Shown here in pieces: positions 1 through 12,050 of a stretch of 64,000 nt of DNA. Every line of letters begins with the position of its first letter. The first letter of the stretch is position 1. Made by a program: the position numbers and the translations under genes. The notes beneath the pieces are model-generated. The model had not been told where the DNA came from. It searched no databases and saw only the letters and a program-made list of their open reading frames with translations. This stretch comes from Isoetes taiwanensis. Its lineage: Eukaryota; Streptophyta; Lycopodiopsida; Isoetales; Isoetaceae. The stretch spans positions 28,009-92,008 of the forward strand of contig JAJEKV010000781.1 of the NCBI GenBank assembly GCA_021234155.1. Direction: 5' to 3'.

Positions 1-11
1 CCTCCAACTTC

Positions 12-1329
12 GTGAAGAAATACATTTCTTTGCACCAAATGGTCAATAGTAGAGTTAATGCTTCCATAGGAAGCAAGAAGGGTGCAAAAGCAGTTGAGAT
101 GGAGGTAGCTATGGAGCTCATTGTCAACAACTTGATCACAACTACTGATTGTGATGACATACAGCTGTGGGGGAGAGATAAAATAGACAATCTTTTGAAG
201 CAACTTCAACCTCTTTGCAACAAAAGAAGGTATTCTTACACTCAAGTTTAAATTGTAGCTGTTTGATTATTTTTATTCTCTAAAAATTGGTCTCTGTTGT
301 AGGATACGCCAATGGATAAATAAGAGTCTTGAAAGTAAAGTCCACCAAAAAGATGAAGTTGGAAAGATCATATACTTAAAACAGCACTGCAAATACCAAT
401 TTTTCCACGGTTCCAAATTTCCATACCAACTTCATGATGAAGAAAAATGGTCGATTGCTATATCTTCAAAATGTCCAAGGGAGGAGGTTTCGGAGTGGAA
501 CTTGTCAATCAAATGCGTCCAGGAGGAGATTTAGAAAGCTCTTGGGTACATTTTGACCACGTAAAATGCACTGTTGGGTGGACTACTTTAGCATGTCATG
601 TGTATGACCCAAGGTGATATTTTTTTCATCATGTCTTTCACTTGCCATTTCAAATTTTTTATTTACTTACTGTAATTTCTGAAATGTACAGCATGCGTTG
701 CCTTCTTACAATAGCAACATGTGACATGAAAACGGAGGATACGGAAGCTCAGATAAAGTTCTGGACAAAGCTAAACAAAGTTATGATACTAAAGAACTCA
801 CCACCTGCTCAGTTCAAAGGATTCATGGCAGACGAAGCTCAGGCTAATTGGAATGCAATTCGGGTTGTGTTCAATGATGGCCAGCCCATGGAAGGAAAGG
901 AACGTGGCTATAAGTTCCATTGGGAACAATGTCTTCAGCGACACACAAATAAGTACATATTCCAAGAGCATAGACAAGAGCATCTAAATTTGTGCAGGGC
1001 ATGGAGATCAGCACCCAATGCGAGAGGATCTTTGAGGTTGCATTTCAAAAATTGTCGGGTTGGTGGGCTGGAAAAACTAGCCCTTGGACATAAGTTCATT
1101 AGGCTCGTGGCTAGCATGGTGGCATCAAAGAGTGAGCAGATGGGGCAACTTCATGGAGGATGGAGTGAATCTAGCAACTGCAGCTCAAATCCCTAACACT
1201 AATCTATCAGAATCTGTGCATGCTAGTTGGCTAGCATCAAGAGGGTACGTGAATAAATTATCCTTATGCGATGCATGCTTGCGATCGACGAAGTTTGTGG
1301 CCGCAAAGTGCAAAGTGCAAAGCACATAG
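12..1329 (+). pseudogene. MULE-like transposase, N-terminal and DDE part, broken
   Basis: The frame is open from the window edge. Good splice sites join exon 1 (to 229), exon 2 (303-613) and exon 3 (from 692): donors GT at 230 and 614, acceptors AG at 301-302 and 690-691. Exon 3 reads TIATCDMKTED and FKGFMADEAQANWNAIR, which resemble the first and second Asp blocks of MULE transposases; KFHWEQCLQRHTNKY follows. Two frameshifts are visible, near 470-490 in exon 2 and near 1120-1150, where the frame ending at 1196 gives way to the one ending at 1329 (PNTNLSESVHASWLASRG). The gene is therefore a decayed copy, or the sequence has errors. The C-terminal SWIM part lies at 1635-2441. The family call rests on motif recall, without a search. 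Bases 1330-1634 between the parts hold no open frame I recognise. Confidence 0.6.
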
Positions 1330-1634
1330 AGAACACAATTTTGTTGGAATAGGTCCGGGGATGGATACCTTAATGCATGAGAATGGGGACTCCGGTGACT
1401 AGTAACGTTACTCCATCCGCTTGTGTCGCCGTATGATCAACTCGGCGATTTTACATAGTGGTTTAAGGCCCATTCATGCAAAGGTTGGGAGGAAACAATC
1501 GTTGTGCTAAAAAAGGACAAGGGATAGCACGGAATATAACAAGGATGTGGGTTCTGGTAGCCATCGTCCAGACAAGAGGGCCCATACTCGGTCTAGAGTT
1601 AGGGTGGATGCTTCAGCAAAGCGGAATATAATAT

Positions 1635-2441
1635 TTGATGATGCTACATACCTTGTACGAGAGTGCGATTTTCTTTGCCGGGGAATGGGCTATTAGAAGA
1701 ATAGAGCCCGGTAGTAAAATAAGATGTCAAGGTAGAATAAAGTCCAATGGTCGAAGATGCAATGCTGAAATTAATAAAGTTCGTACAGAGTCTACTATTG
1801 CACCATGCTTCACTGGGCAAAGGAAAGTAAATGGGAGAGAGGTCACACAAAGATTTTGGTTTTGTCCTCAGAATGTGCAGCATACTTACTATCCAGCTGC
1901 AGGCATCATAGCCATACCGACTCGTCCAGCAGATTGGCCTGTGGCAAAAGGAGTAAATATAACTAGTGCAGAGTTGGAAACATTGGAGATAGGGAACTAT
2001 TCCGTTAGAGGGATTACCCCACGGAACTCAATGCCCGATATGGCTAGTGTGAATTCTTCTACTTTGAACGGCTCTGTCCACTTCATGGAACGTTTTGGCA
2101 AGCGCATGAACAGACGAGGGAAGCTTTGTGTAGAAGCTGAAACAAAGCTTAATCAAGCTTTACAATTGGAGTGTGATATTGAGTCTGTAAAGGTCAATAT
2201 CACCAACAAGGATGTTGCATACCAGTTGCGTCGACCAGAATCAACTTATACAGTGAGGGTATGCAAGCATCCCACCTGCACATGCCCGGATTTCATGGGT
2301 AGAGAACTGAAAAAGATATACATTCCATGCAAACATCTGATGTACGTATTTGCGAAAGTCCTAAACCACGACCCCAGGTTTTTCTTGGACATCATTCAGC
2401 CTGTATTGACAGAGGATGTTCTCCAAAGGGTCCTCGCCTGA
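1635..2441 (+). pseudogene. SWIM zinc-finger C-terminal part of MULE-like transposase
   Basis: This is an open frame of 268 codons. Near its C-terminus it has TCTCPDF (Cys215, Cys217) and IPCKHLMYVF (Cys232, His234), the CxC...CxH pattern of a SWIM zinc finger, which usually follows the DDE domain in MULE transposases and FAR1/FHY3-like proteins. A Cys-rich stretch at residues 31-83 (CQG, RRC, APC, FWFCPQN, QHTYY) could bind a second metal. The true start is unclear, since the frame probably continues from an upstream exon rather than from the first ATG. Together with 12-1329 it looks like one gene broken by frameshifts. A domesticated transposase-derived regulator is possible but not supported, because the upstream half is interrupted. 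Confidence 0.6.
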
Positions 2442-2747
2442 GGAAAAACAGTTCTTGGTAGGAAGATTCCCATATCAAATTATAATAGTTATTAGTGTGG
2501 TAATCAACGATTTCGCTAAATGTTGACTCAACTTGATTTCATTATGGTATGCATATGTTATAACCTTCACACTACACATGTTCATTAGTTGAACACAAAA
2601 TTGTTTTATGTTCAAAGGTCTTATAGTGAATTTTGCTACATGAAAAAAATGGCGACTGGTGAAGCATGCCACAATAGAATATTCTAAGGAATATTCTCCC
2701 ATGGAACCCTCCAAGCCATTTCCAAAAAAACCCACCAAATAAAATTC

Positions 2748-2834
2748 CACACACACACACACACACACACACGCGACGCGACGCGACGCGACGCGACGCG
2801 ACGCCGACGCGACGCATCAATAACACACACACAA
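2748..2834. repeat. Compound microsatellite (CA)n-(GCGAC)n-(AC)n
   Basis: A CA run (2748-2772) passes directly into about eight GCGAC units (2773-2815, one interrupted), followed by a short ACACAC run. Minus-strand reading frames across it are rich in CVCVCV and RRVASRR and are artefacts of the repeat. Confidence 0.95.
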
Positions 2835-2935
2835 AATATGCTAGTGAAGTGTGTCAAACATGCATATAGCTCTTGTATGCTGCCATTTTGTGGCATTAAT
2901 GGCATGTGGACAATTTGGTCATACATGGATTCTTA

Positions 2936-3145
2936 GAAAACCATAAAAAACCACACCTCAAAAAAACACTACCTTAAAAAACACCTTAAAAAAAAACATC
3001 CCTTCAAAAAACTATACAGCCTGAGAAAACAACACACCCTTAGAAAAGAAACGACGCCTCCTTAAGAAACCACACATTCTTATAAAAAAAAACTATGGCT
3101 CCTTAAGAAACACTACAGCATATCCTTGAAAAACCACACCTCCAT
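2936..3145. repeat. Degenerate A-rich/ACCACACC short tandem repeat
   Basis: Imperfect units of about 18-22 bases, of the form run-of-A followed by CCACACCTC or a relative, recur across this stretch (AAAAAACCACACCTC, AAGAAACCACACATTC, GAAAAACCACACCTCC). There is no coding potential. Confidence 0.7.
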
Positions 3146-4160
3146 ATAACTACATGTAGATTTTTTTCAAATCTTCCCGTATTGCATTTTTACTGTTGTT
3201 TTCAGCTGTGGACCAAATGTTGGGATTGTAATGCCCAATAAAGTTGACAAGTGTGTTTGTATTAAGTCCATTGGCAGCGAAATATTCTCAAATTAATATG
3301 ATTTTTGACATTGGACATTTGTTGGAGCTCGTTGAAAATCCTTCCAACACTTTAGGGCAAGATGGTCGTGAAGCTCGAATGACGGCATGGTTGTCACATT
3401 TAGACCTGATGGTTAATCGTCACAATGGTTGGCCTGAAGGAGAACATTGTCTTGGTATTCTTCCAATGGAATGCTATGTCTGCACATAATTAGGACTGAC
3501 GGTAGTACCCATGCTCATATATTTTGGTTACATGTAGAATGCAAGGATAGAATTGTCTCGCATTGTGCTTCATATTTGCTCTAGACATTCCATATGGCAG
3601 CATCTATTCCGGCTACTATGGCTGGCCAGGGCAATGGAAACATGGATGAGAACCATTATTCTGATATTGGTGCACCTGTTTGCAATTTCCTTGAACATAA
3701 GTCTATTAGTGACAAGAATGACCAGAGTATAACCGTGGCTTCTGCTTCAAGGCCGACAGGAAGATCATGTCTGTGGCTTCTACTCAGAGCCAATGCAATG
3801 ACATGTGGAAATCCCAAAGATTTGCATGGCAATACAACTGTGGATTAGTCCAACAACATTCCTGCTAGCCTCTAGCGTCTTAATAAGGTTTGATGGCCTT
3901 TTTGCTTGATATGGGTATTTAATATTTTTTTGTGGTCTTCTGAAAAGCAAAGATCTGGATCCTTTCATTGTATTCATATATGTGATTAGATCTAAGCCTC
4001 TGAATGATTTCTTCTATGATTATACATCTGGCAAATAGTGTAGCCCTGCATATATTTAAAAATTAAAAGCTAGATCTTCGTATGGCAACATTGTAAGGGC
4101 ATGGCTCAAATATTTAAAGAGCACTAGGATTCATGTATTCTTATATTATCTTATATTATA
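3146..4160. other. No recognisable gene
   Basis: Open frames of 81 codons (3244-3489) and 84 codons (3594-3848) exist, but I recognise neither and see no splice context joining them. The rest is AT-rich. I cannot exclude exons of an unknown gene. Confidence 0.4.
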
Positions 4161-6200
4161 ATGTTTTGGTGCAAGTAATGGACCACGCCCTAATTCGAAG
4201 GGCTAAGATTGTCCGAGCCTAAAGGCCCGGATTTGCTCTAGGGTTCGCAAGGGCGGCTGTGGTTGAAACTTGATGCTCTAGAGTTCGCGAGGGAAACCTT
4301 CGATGAAAAGCAGAGGCAGCTTGGGGCCGTTGGTTTCCTTGGGCTATGGCATAAACTTTCTAGAATCATCCGGCCGTTGCAAAGGAGGGATAAGAAAAGC
4401 ACATTTCTTCTCACAAATAGCGGAGTGGACAGTGGAGCAGAAAGCGCTGGAAGCTGTATTAAGCTTCATTTTTCGTTTTGCAAAGATTTGTGGGTTTTTG
4501 TTTTGTGAAGATCGTTTTGCACAAAACAGCTTTGCTCAGGTATGAAATTTGAAATCTTGAAGGTGACACTACTTGATTGATCATAAGCAGTGTTGTTTGT
4601 TATAGTGCTGATAATTCAATTCAAGCTAGGTAAGAATGGTTAAGACAGAGAAGGACGGTTCCTCCCCTCTAGAACAAATACTGCAACGGTAAGGGAACTC
4701 GGGATTTTTCTAAAGGTAGGGTCTATTGCTGTTTTATAAGGTCTATTGCTTCTTTATAGTTTTGGCCACTATAAGATAGCAATTGTTCCTCAGCCATGCA
4801 CTATTGTAAGCCTAACAAGTAGTGGTGTTTATTGCAGTGCATTTGATTCAAAGCAGTTGAAGCAGAAGGTCTATACTTCCTCCTCTCAAGAAAGAGAATA
4901 AAAATCAAGAAGAAATATGCAATGCCGAGAGGAACATCGGATTTCTCACATAAGAAAGGTAAGGCATATTGTTGCTTTATGTCTGTGGCACTTTGAAAGC
5001 TATGATGTAAGTTCTTGGGAGTTGTACCGCCGATACAAAATTTGAGGAATGATTTCTTTAGAGCATTGCATTTTCGTCATAATAGGGCCTCATGAAAACC
5101 AGTATTTTTTCAATCATTCAATCTTTTTATGGTTACTTGAATTGTGCAAGGTCAACACTTATTGAAGAAATTGTGGTTGGACAAGTGGAAGCTCAATGTA
5201 AGTCTATTCTCTTTCTTAAATTCTCACCGTTTCTCATTCAATTTTATGATGCTTTGCATGAAATTGTAGACAAACTTCCTCCTTGAAGGCCGTTGCACAT
5301 ACCATATTGGAACACTTTCGACATGATATCTTAGATCGTTGCATTTGGATTTATTTGGCTTGCATAGCTTGAAGGTGGCTTAATTGATTGCAAATCTTAT
5401 GTAGAAAGTGCTTCCTGTGGGATCTAGCGACTAGATGTTGGCCATTTCTCTTTCTTATTTCTAGGGTTAATGCTGCTCTTTACATCTTAGAATATAATAT
5501 AAGTCATCGTTTGGAGTTTGGGTCGTTAGATTTCCAACTGCAACAGAAACAATCAAACATGGAATGTTTATTGAAGACTTGAAACAGTTTGAAATCCTCA
5601 AAGATAAGTCGAAGTTTACTCATCAAGGGCATCGAATTTCTACTTCTTTGCATGGGCAGTTTCATGTAAGTGCTTGCATGTAAATTAAACTCTGTATGAG
5701 GAAGGATATCATATTCTATAAATTTTCTTCTGTTTGCTCCTTGCATTTACTCCTTCCAGGATTGCCAAGATAGAAATTATTAAGAGTCTGCTTCCTTGAC
5801 GGTAAAAGAAGATTTGATAACACACTACTTCAAAGGTATGATTACGATTGGCCATGATCCTAGCATTGGGATCTTGCTCCTTTGCTAAGAATGTCTGTTT
5901 TCTTTTGTTTAGAAATTTGCTTCTACCGCGTGTATATGTTGGACGATACTGCCTTTCGAGTTATGCTACCCAGTGCAGTGCTGTTACATGTTGTGGTGCC
6001 ATGGCTTGGTTCAAACTTCTTGATATACAGGTAGGCACTATATATGTCGTCGATTTTTGTAGTCTCCTTTTATCAAGTATAAAAAGTTGTCCTTTTCTTG
6101 ATACAAATACATGGGCTACTTTCCCAGAAGTATGTAAGTTATGAAACATGATGGTAGCCTCTATGCCTTTTACATCGTACCCAGCCTTGCTGGGCATAAA
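4160..6200 (+). other. Possible spliced transcription unit of unknown function
   Basis: A relatively GC-richer leader (4195-4300) is followed by several segments bounded by good plant splice sites: 4838-4958 (TTGCAG before, GTAAGG after), 5151-5197 (GCAAG before, GTAAGT after) and 5547-5665 (CAACAG before, GTAAGT after). The last is open through all 119 bases (IEDLKQFEILKDKSKFTHQG). I could not join the segments into a protein I know, and the middle exons give short or stop-containing frames. It may be a decayed gene, a long noncoding transcript or chance. Confidence 0.3.
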
Positions 6201-6335
6201 TTAGGAACCTTTAATTTCTTTCTTTTTTTATTCTCCCTTTTTTTTTTCTAACCGTGCAAAAAGCTCATCTATATGAATGCCATTGTTAGGATCTTTGATG
6301 TATTCCAATGCAGCAGAAGTGTTTGTGCTTTTGGC

Positions 6336-7060
6336 AATTGTCTGCCGATGCAGCCAAGTTATGTCATGTTTAAGCCAAGTTATGTCATGTTTACGCTTTC
6401 CCAAGGATATTGGAAGCAATCTGATAGTTAGAATGACATTTCTTACATGTACATTTCTAGGAACAAATGTCTTACACTTCCTACTGCACTTCCACAATCA
6501 TGAGCATGCAGCCTTCGGAGATCGTGGAGCAGTAGTTGTCATTGAAATCTGAAGCATCTAACAATAACGCTCGAGTAAACTAGCGCTGGTAAACTCAAAC
6601 GCATATCTCATGTGTAGGGCTTGATGGTCTCTATCCTCTCCTGCACAAACAAAAATGCCGACATCCGCGTTGGAGATTAAAAAAAAAATCGGTGACAACA
6701 TAAGTTTTAGATATGCAAAACTGATGCTCATATAGTTACTTTGATGGCTGATAAATGATGATCATGAGAAATTTATTGTTCTACATGATTTCTGTCTTTT
6801 GCAACGCTGCATATAAAATATGGGCAACAATTTAATGATGAAGAAATGATGACAGTCATGAGGAATTTTTTGATCTACAAGATTTCTATCCTTTGGCATG
6901 CTGCATATAAAAAAAGGCAACAATTTAAGGATGAAGAAATAATGTTCAAAATGCACGTCACATGCCCCAATCCTAATGTTTTCATATGAAAAAATGATGT
7001 TCAAAATGGACATGTCACATCTTGCACCAATCCTTATGTTTCCATATAATTTCTTAAAAG
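6336..7060. repeat. Local tandem duplications
   Basis: A duplicated 20-base unit (GCCAAGTTATGTCATGTTTA) lies near 6354-6394. Two diverged copies of a unit of about 100 bases follow (about 6755-6850 and 6851-6950; shared GCTGCATATAAAA and GGCAACAATTTAA). Then two copies of a unit of about 50 bases (about 6940-7050; shared ATGTTCAAAATG and CCAATCCT) follow. No gene is seen. Confidence 0.7.
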
Positions 7061-7144
7061 ACTTAGAAGTTATAAACAACGATTTTATATTTTATTCTTC
7101 TAATATTGAAAGGTTTGTCACTATAATTAGTATTTGTTTCCATC

Positions 7145-7580
7145 GAACAAAGTACCCTAGGTTATACACAACCACTTGAATAATGCAAGTTTGCAAGGTA
7201 TGTGGACACAATCCAATAAGTCCAGTGACATATTTCGAAGTACCTTAGACTATGCACAACCACTTGGATAACGAACAAAGCCTAGGTTATGCACAACCAC
7301 TTAGATAATGCAAGTTTGCAAGCTATGTGGACACAATCTAATAAGTTCATTGACATATTTCAAAGTACCTTAGACTAGGCACAACCACTTGGATAACGCA
7401 AGGTCACAATGTGGACTCAATTCACTAAGTTCAATGACAGGTTTCCAACCTAGCCCAGCAATGCACTTGGTTCGTTGACATATTTCGAAGTACCTTAGAC
7501 TATGCATAACCATTTGGATAATGCAAAATCACAATGTTTCAATGACATGTTTCCAACCTAGCCCAGCAACGCTGGGCTTG
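7145..7580. repeat. Tandem repeat block with ACACAACCACTTGGATAA core
   Basis: Units built from CCTAGGTTATGCACAACC, ATAATGCAAGTTTGCAAG, TGTGGACACAATC and TTGACATATTTCGAAGTACC recur four to five times with partial deletions. The last copies share CAACCTAGCCCAGCAA. No coding potential. Confidence 0.75.
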
Positions 7581-7705
7581 GTTCTAGTAATGTTATACCG
7601 TAAGTCTTGGATTGGATCAAACCCTAATTTGAATGGCCGAGATCATCTAGGTGCATTTGAAGGCCGAGATTTCTTGCACAACTTCCTACTACCATGATTG
7701 GTCTT

Positions 7706-9503
7706 ATGGGAAAAGAGTAAAGGAAGGGGGGAAAAGGAAAAGGGAGGAGGAAAGAGAGAACGTGAAGGGGCAAGAGGGCACGGGAAAAGGGGAAAAAAAA
7801 GAGAGGGAAAAGGGTGGGGATAAGAGAAGAGAAAAAATGCAAATGGAAAAAAAGGAAAAAATCAAAAAGGAATGAGGAAAGGGAACCTAAGGAAAAGGCA
7901 GAGGAAAAGGAAAAGGCATGAGGAAAGGGAAGAGGTAAAGGGAAAACGGAAGGGAAATGGGGTAGGAAGGAAACGGGAAAGAATGGGAAAAAAGGGTGAA
8001 AATGGAAAAAGGAAGGAAAAAAAAAGCACGGGAAAAGGAAAGAGAAAAAGAGCATGGGAAAGAGGAGAAAAAGGGAAAGGGTGAGGAAAGAAGAGAAAAG
8101 GGAAGGGAAAAATGGTGGAAAGGAAAAGAGAGAGGGAAAAGAGAAAGGGAAGGAAAAAGGACAACGGATAAAACGAAAAGAGGAAAGGTTGGAAAAAATG
8201 AGGAAAAGGGCAGGGAAAAGGGGGAAAAGGTAATGGATGGGGAGAAGGGAAGGGAAAAAGGGAAAGTGAAAGGATAAAGAAAAAGGGAGGAGCAAAGGAG
8301 GAAATAGAACCTGGGAATAGGGCATTAGAAAAAGGGAAGAGGGAAATGAGAAAAAGGAAGGGAAAAAGGGCACGAGAAAAAAAGGAAGAGGAAAAGGGCG
8401 AAGAAAGTAAAAAAGGAAGCAAAAAGAAGACATGGAAAAAAGAAAAGAGGAAGAGGAAAAGGGTGGGGAAAAGAAAACGGACATGGAAAAGAAAAAGAAA
8501 GAGAACAAATGCGGGAAGGGCATGGGAAAAGGAAAGGAGGGGAGAGGTGGTGAAGGAAAGGGAAAAAGGTCATGGGTAAAAGAGGAAGAGGGAAAGGGAA
8601 AAGGAGGAAAACGGAAAGGCAAAAGCTCATCCGGAAAAGGGAAAGAAAAAAAGACTGAGAAAAGAAAAAGGGAGAAAGGGTCAAAAAGGGAGAAAAAGGA
8701 GGGAGGGGAAGGGGAGCAGGATAAGGGTGAGAATGAAGGAATTGAAAAAGAGGAAGAGGAAGGGAAAGGGGAAAAGGGCAACTAAAAAAAAAAAAGGGAA
8801 GAGGGAAAGAGTGAGGAAAGGTGAAAAAGAGCATGGAAAAAGGGAAAGGAAAAAAGAAAAAGAGGAAAGGGAAGGGGAAAAGGGAAAAAGGGTGGGGAAA
8901 GGATGAAAAGGGGCACATAAAAGAAGGTAGAGAAAAGGGAAATGAAAGAGGCATAAGGAAAGAGAAAATGAAAAAGAAGGGGGAAAGGAAAGAGAAAAAG
9001 GGTACTGGAAAAAGCGAAAGGGTGGCGAAAGAATGAAAAGGGAAGAGAAAGAAAAAAGGAAAAGGAAGGCGAAAACGGGGAAGGGAAGGGAAACGGGCAC
9101 GAGGAAAAGGGGAGAGGGAAATGGGAAAAGAGAAGCGGAAAAGGGCAAGAGAAAGAGGAAGAGAATGGTGTACGAAGAAGAAAAGGGGCACATAAAAAGG
9201 TGAGGAAAAGAGAATTGAAAAAAGTGCATGAGACAAGGAAAGTGAAAGGAAAAAGGAAAAGGAAAAGGAAGGCAAAAAATAAAATGGGAAGGGCGGGGAA
9301 AGGATGAAAAGGGAAGGAAAAATGTCCGTCAGAAAAAAAGAAAGGGGAAAGGGGAACGGAAAGGGAAGAGAAGGGGAAAAAAAATAAAAAAAGAGAGAAT
9401 GAAAAAAAGGAGTCTTAGAAAAAGGAAAAGAAAAGTGGAAAGTACAAAACGAGGAAAAAAAGGAAATGCGCTGCAAAAGATAAAGGGAAGAGGAAGGGGT
9501 GTG
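7706..9503. repeat. 1.8-kb polypurine/polypyrimidine tract
   Basis: The plus strand is almost entirely A and G in short alternating runs (GGGAAAAGG, GGAAAAAGGGAA), with scattered GCATG, GCACG and GTG punctuation suggesting an old degenerate satellite. Minus-strand frames of 385 and 383 codons run through it and read as Phe/Pro/Ser/Leu-only protein. That composition follows directly from pyrimidine-only DNA, so I do not call them genes. The tract ends abruptly at ordinary AT-rich sequence on both sides. Confidence 0.95.
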
Positions 9504-10774
9504 GCACTTTTAAAGCTCAAGAATATTAGTCCTATATATTAGAACTGAAAAGGATTGCATGTATTCATACAAATTCCTTAACTTTATGTAATAACGTGGG
9601 CTTAAGATGAGTATTTGCCTAATTTTGAAGGCTTATGGGAGCTTCAATAAAGATTGCATTAGGGCAGAGTAACGTTGAGTAGATTTACTGCATGTAATGG
9701 CACTATTAGACATGCATATTGATACTGCTACCCATTAACTGTATATAGATAAATCTACCTTATAGAGGTTAAGCCCACGTTGGCTCTGCAAGACAGATTG
9801 CATAGTACTGCAAATTATGGGCATGGTAATGCTACTAATTACAGCAAGAAGCTTGAGCTACATCAGCTATCCATTAATGTTATTACTGCTATCAGAATAT
9901 GCTTAATGCTATAATTAACTGAAGTAGTAAATGGAACACCGCTGTCTTCATAATATTAGTCACTATTAACACTCAAGAAAAGGAGACAAATCTAATTCAT
10001 TTTTACAACTTATCTCAACAAAGATGAATTGGTAATCCAGTGAAGGAATATTACCATAAGAGAACTGGTAATCTAATGCTCAAGGTGCTCAAGAGATTTG
10101 ATTCCTTTTTGGGAAAACTTTAAAAATGTCTATACATTTATTATTTATGGACATGCCCTATAAGTTTAAAAATTAGAAAAAGCCCCTAGTCATTGATAAT
10201 ACTGTATGAAACTTTTATCACAAGAAAAATTAATTGCGGCATCCAAGCCGACGCAAACATTTCTTTTTCTCAACTCCCATGTATTTAAGTGAGCCTACAC
10301 AACTCTAGCCATACTATGACAACATTGATCAACTTAGCAATGTTGCCTTAAATAGGCCTGTGATCCTTCCAAATAAGGGAGTTTTCTTAGAAGCCATTAG
10401 TCATAAGGTGACCAAAAAGCTTGCCCTTCACCATAGAAGGGTAAAAATAGAGGGAGCCTTGACAAATAAGGGCAACAATTTAGAAAAACCTTAAGGTTTT
10501 GTTAAGGAGCTTTCTCTAACCACTGGACCATAATAAGTATATTGGAGTATGTTGAAGGGGGTCAATCAAATTTGATTAGTGTCCCTCAACCCAATAGTCG
10601 GCTAAAATTAGTGAATGCTATTTTTCTTTTGTCTAGCGGAAGAAGTAAAAATGGATAGCGAGTTGGGACTTGCAAATTCTTGGACGAGTTGTATCGTTGG
10701 GATTGTGACACAGGAGCATGGGAGCGAGCTGGACCATGTGCACGAGCTAGACCTTTTACATGTATACACACCAA
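9504..10774. other. No gene seen
   Basis: AT-rich sequence with no convincing open frame, splice pattern or long repeat. From about 10,300 on there are short phrases (AAGCTTGCCC, AAGGGCAACAATTTAG) but no recognisable element. Confidence 0.5.
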
Positions 10775-11577
10775 AACTACACTAAGGCCCATTCAACAAG
10801 ACTAAGGCTTAATAGGGCCCATTCCACAAGACTAAGGCTTAGTGAAATAACTACACTAAGGCCCATTCAGCAAGACTAAGTCTTAGGGCCCATTCAACAA
10901 GACTAAGGCTTAATGAAATAACCTGCATCTTAAGGCCCATGCAACAAGCATTCAAGTCTTAGGGCCCATTCAACAAGGCTAAGGCTTAGTAAATAACTGC
11001 ACTAAGGCCCATTCAACAAGACTAAGGCTTAGTGAAATAACTACACTAAGGCCCATTCAACAAGACTAAGGCTTAGTGAAATAACTGCACTAAGGCCCAT
11101 GCAACAAGACTAAGTCTTAGGGCCCATTCAACAAGACTAAGGCTTAGTGAAATAATTGCACTAAGGCCCATGCAACAAGACTAAGTCTTAGGGCCCATTC
11201 AACAAGACTAAGGCTTAGTGAAATAACTGCTAAGGCCCATGCAACAAGACTAAGTCTTAAGGCCCATTTAACAAGACTACGGCTTAGTGAAATAACTACA
11301 CTAAGGCCCCTTCAACAAGACTAAGGCTTAGTGGAAATAACTACAGTAAGGCCCATTCAACAAGACTAAGGCTAGTGAAATAACTACAATAAGGCCCATT
11401 CAACAAGACTGTCTTAGGGCCCATTCAATAAGGCTAAGGCTTAGTGAAATAACTACACTAAGGCCCATTCAACAAGACTAAGTCTTAGGGCCCATTCAAC
11501 AAGATTAAGGCTTAGTAAAATGACACAAATTACACTAAGGCCCATTCAACAAGACTAAGGCTTAGTAAAATGACAAG
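10775..11577. repeat. Tandem array of GGCCCATTCAACAAGACTAAGGCTTAG units
   Basis: About twenty copies of a unit with core GGCCCATTCAACAAGACTAAG are spaced alternately about 28 and about 44 bases, the longer units adding GTGAAATAACTACACTAA. Many units contain CTAAGGCTTAG or CTAAGTCTTAG, palindromic except for the middle base, so each unit can form a small hairpin. Copies differ by single bases and small indels. No coding potential is evident. Confidence 0.95.
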
Positions 11578-11721
11578 ACCCAAAAGTGTGGAGTGGGTGA
11601 ATGAGAAAATAGAGCAAAAGAAGAGATGACGGGAGAAAAACAAAGATGAGTTGATAAGACAAAAATGAAAGGAGCACATAACGCGCCAAAAAAACTAGTT
11701 GTACTTTTAAACAAATTGTAT

Positions 11722-11770
11722 TTATCACCCGAGATGTGGTTAATCCGGCCACCCACATCTCGGGTGATAA
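11722..11770. repeat. Perfect 18-base hairpin
   Basis: TTATCACCCGAGATGTGG (11722-11739) is exactly complementary to 11753-11770, with a 13-base loop. The loop side TGGTTAATCCGGCC also pairs (13 of 14 bases) with GGCTGGATTAACCA at about 11786-11799, so two alternative folds are possible. Confidence 0.95.
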
Positions 11771-11861
11771 TACGGAGTTCCTAATGGCTGGATTAACCAC
11801 CAGTAAATGGGGAGTTCCGTTTCACACTTGCATAGGTCCGGTCTAGTTTCCACGATGTGAT

Positions 11862-12050
11862 GTAGAATGGAATGGGGTCAGCCATTCTTGCTTCCCCCTG
11901 ACCTGCAGAATCCGGTTGCGCCGTGTACGTCATAGAACGGAATGGGGTCAGCCATTCTTGCTTCCCCCTCTGCAAGTCAGGGGAAGCAAGAATGGCTGAC
12001 CCCATTCCATTCTACGACGTCAAGATAAGCTTCTAACCGGATTCTACAGG
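11862..12050. repeat. Foldback (nested inverted repeat) element
   Basis: A segment of about 40 bases containing GGAATGGGGTCAGCCATTCT occurs twice in direct order (from 11862 and from 11933) and once inverted (about 11979-12016). The second and third copies form a long hairpin with a loop of about nine bases. Outside it, CAGAATCCGGTT (from about 11906) pairs with AACCGGATTCTA (about 12035-12047). More inverted TTATCTTGACGT motifs follow to about 12,160. It looks like a small foldback or MITE-like element just upstream of the gene at 12,248. Confidence 0.85.

Noticed and set aside
2475-2926. Minus-strand frames rich in CVCVCV and RRVASRR
   Set aside because: They are translations of the CA and GCGAC microsatellites.
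7624-9520. Minus-strand reading frames of 385, 383, 186 and 182 codons
   Set aside because: They lie wholly within the pyrimidine-only strand of the purine tract; Phe/Pro/Ser/Leu-only composition and several overlapping frames show an artefact.
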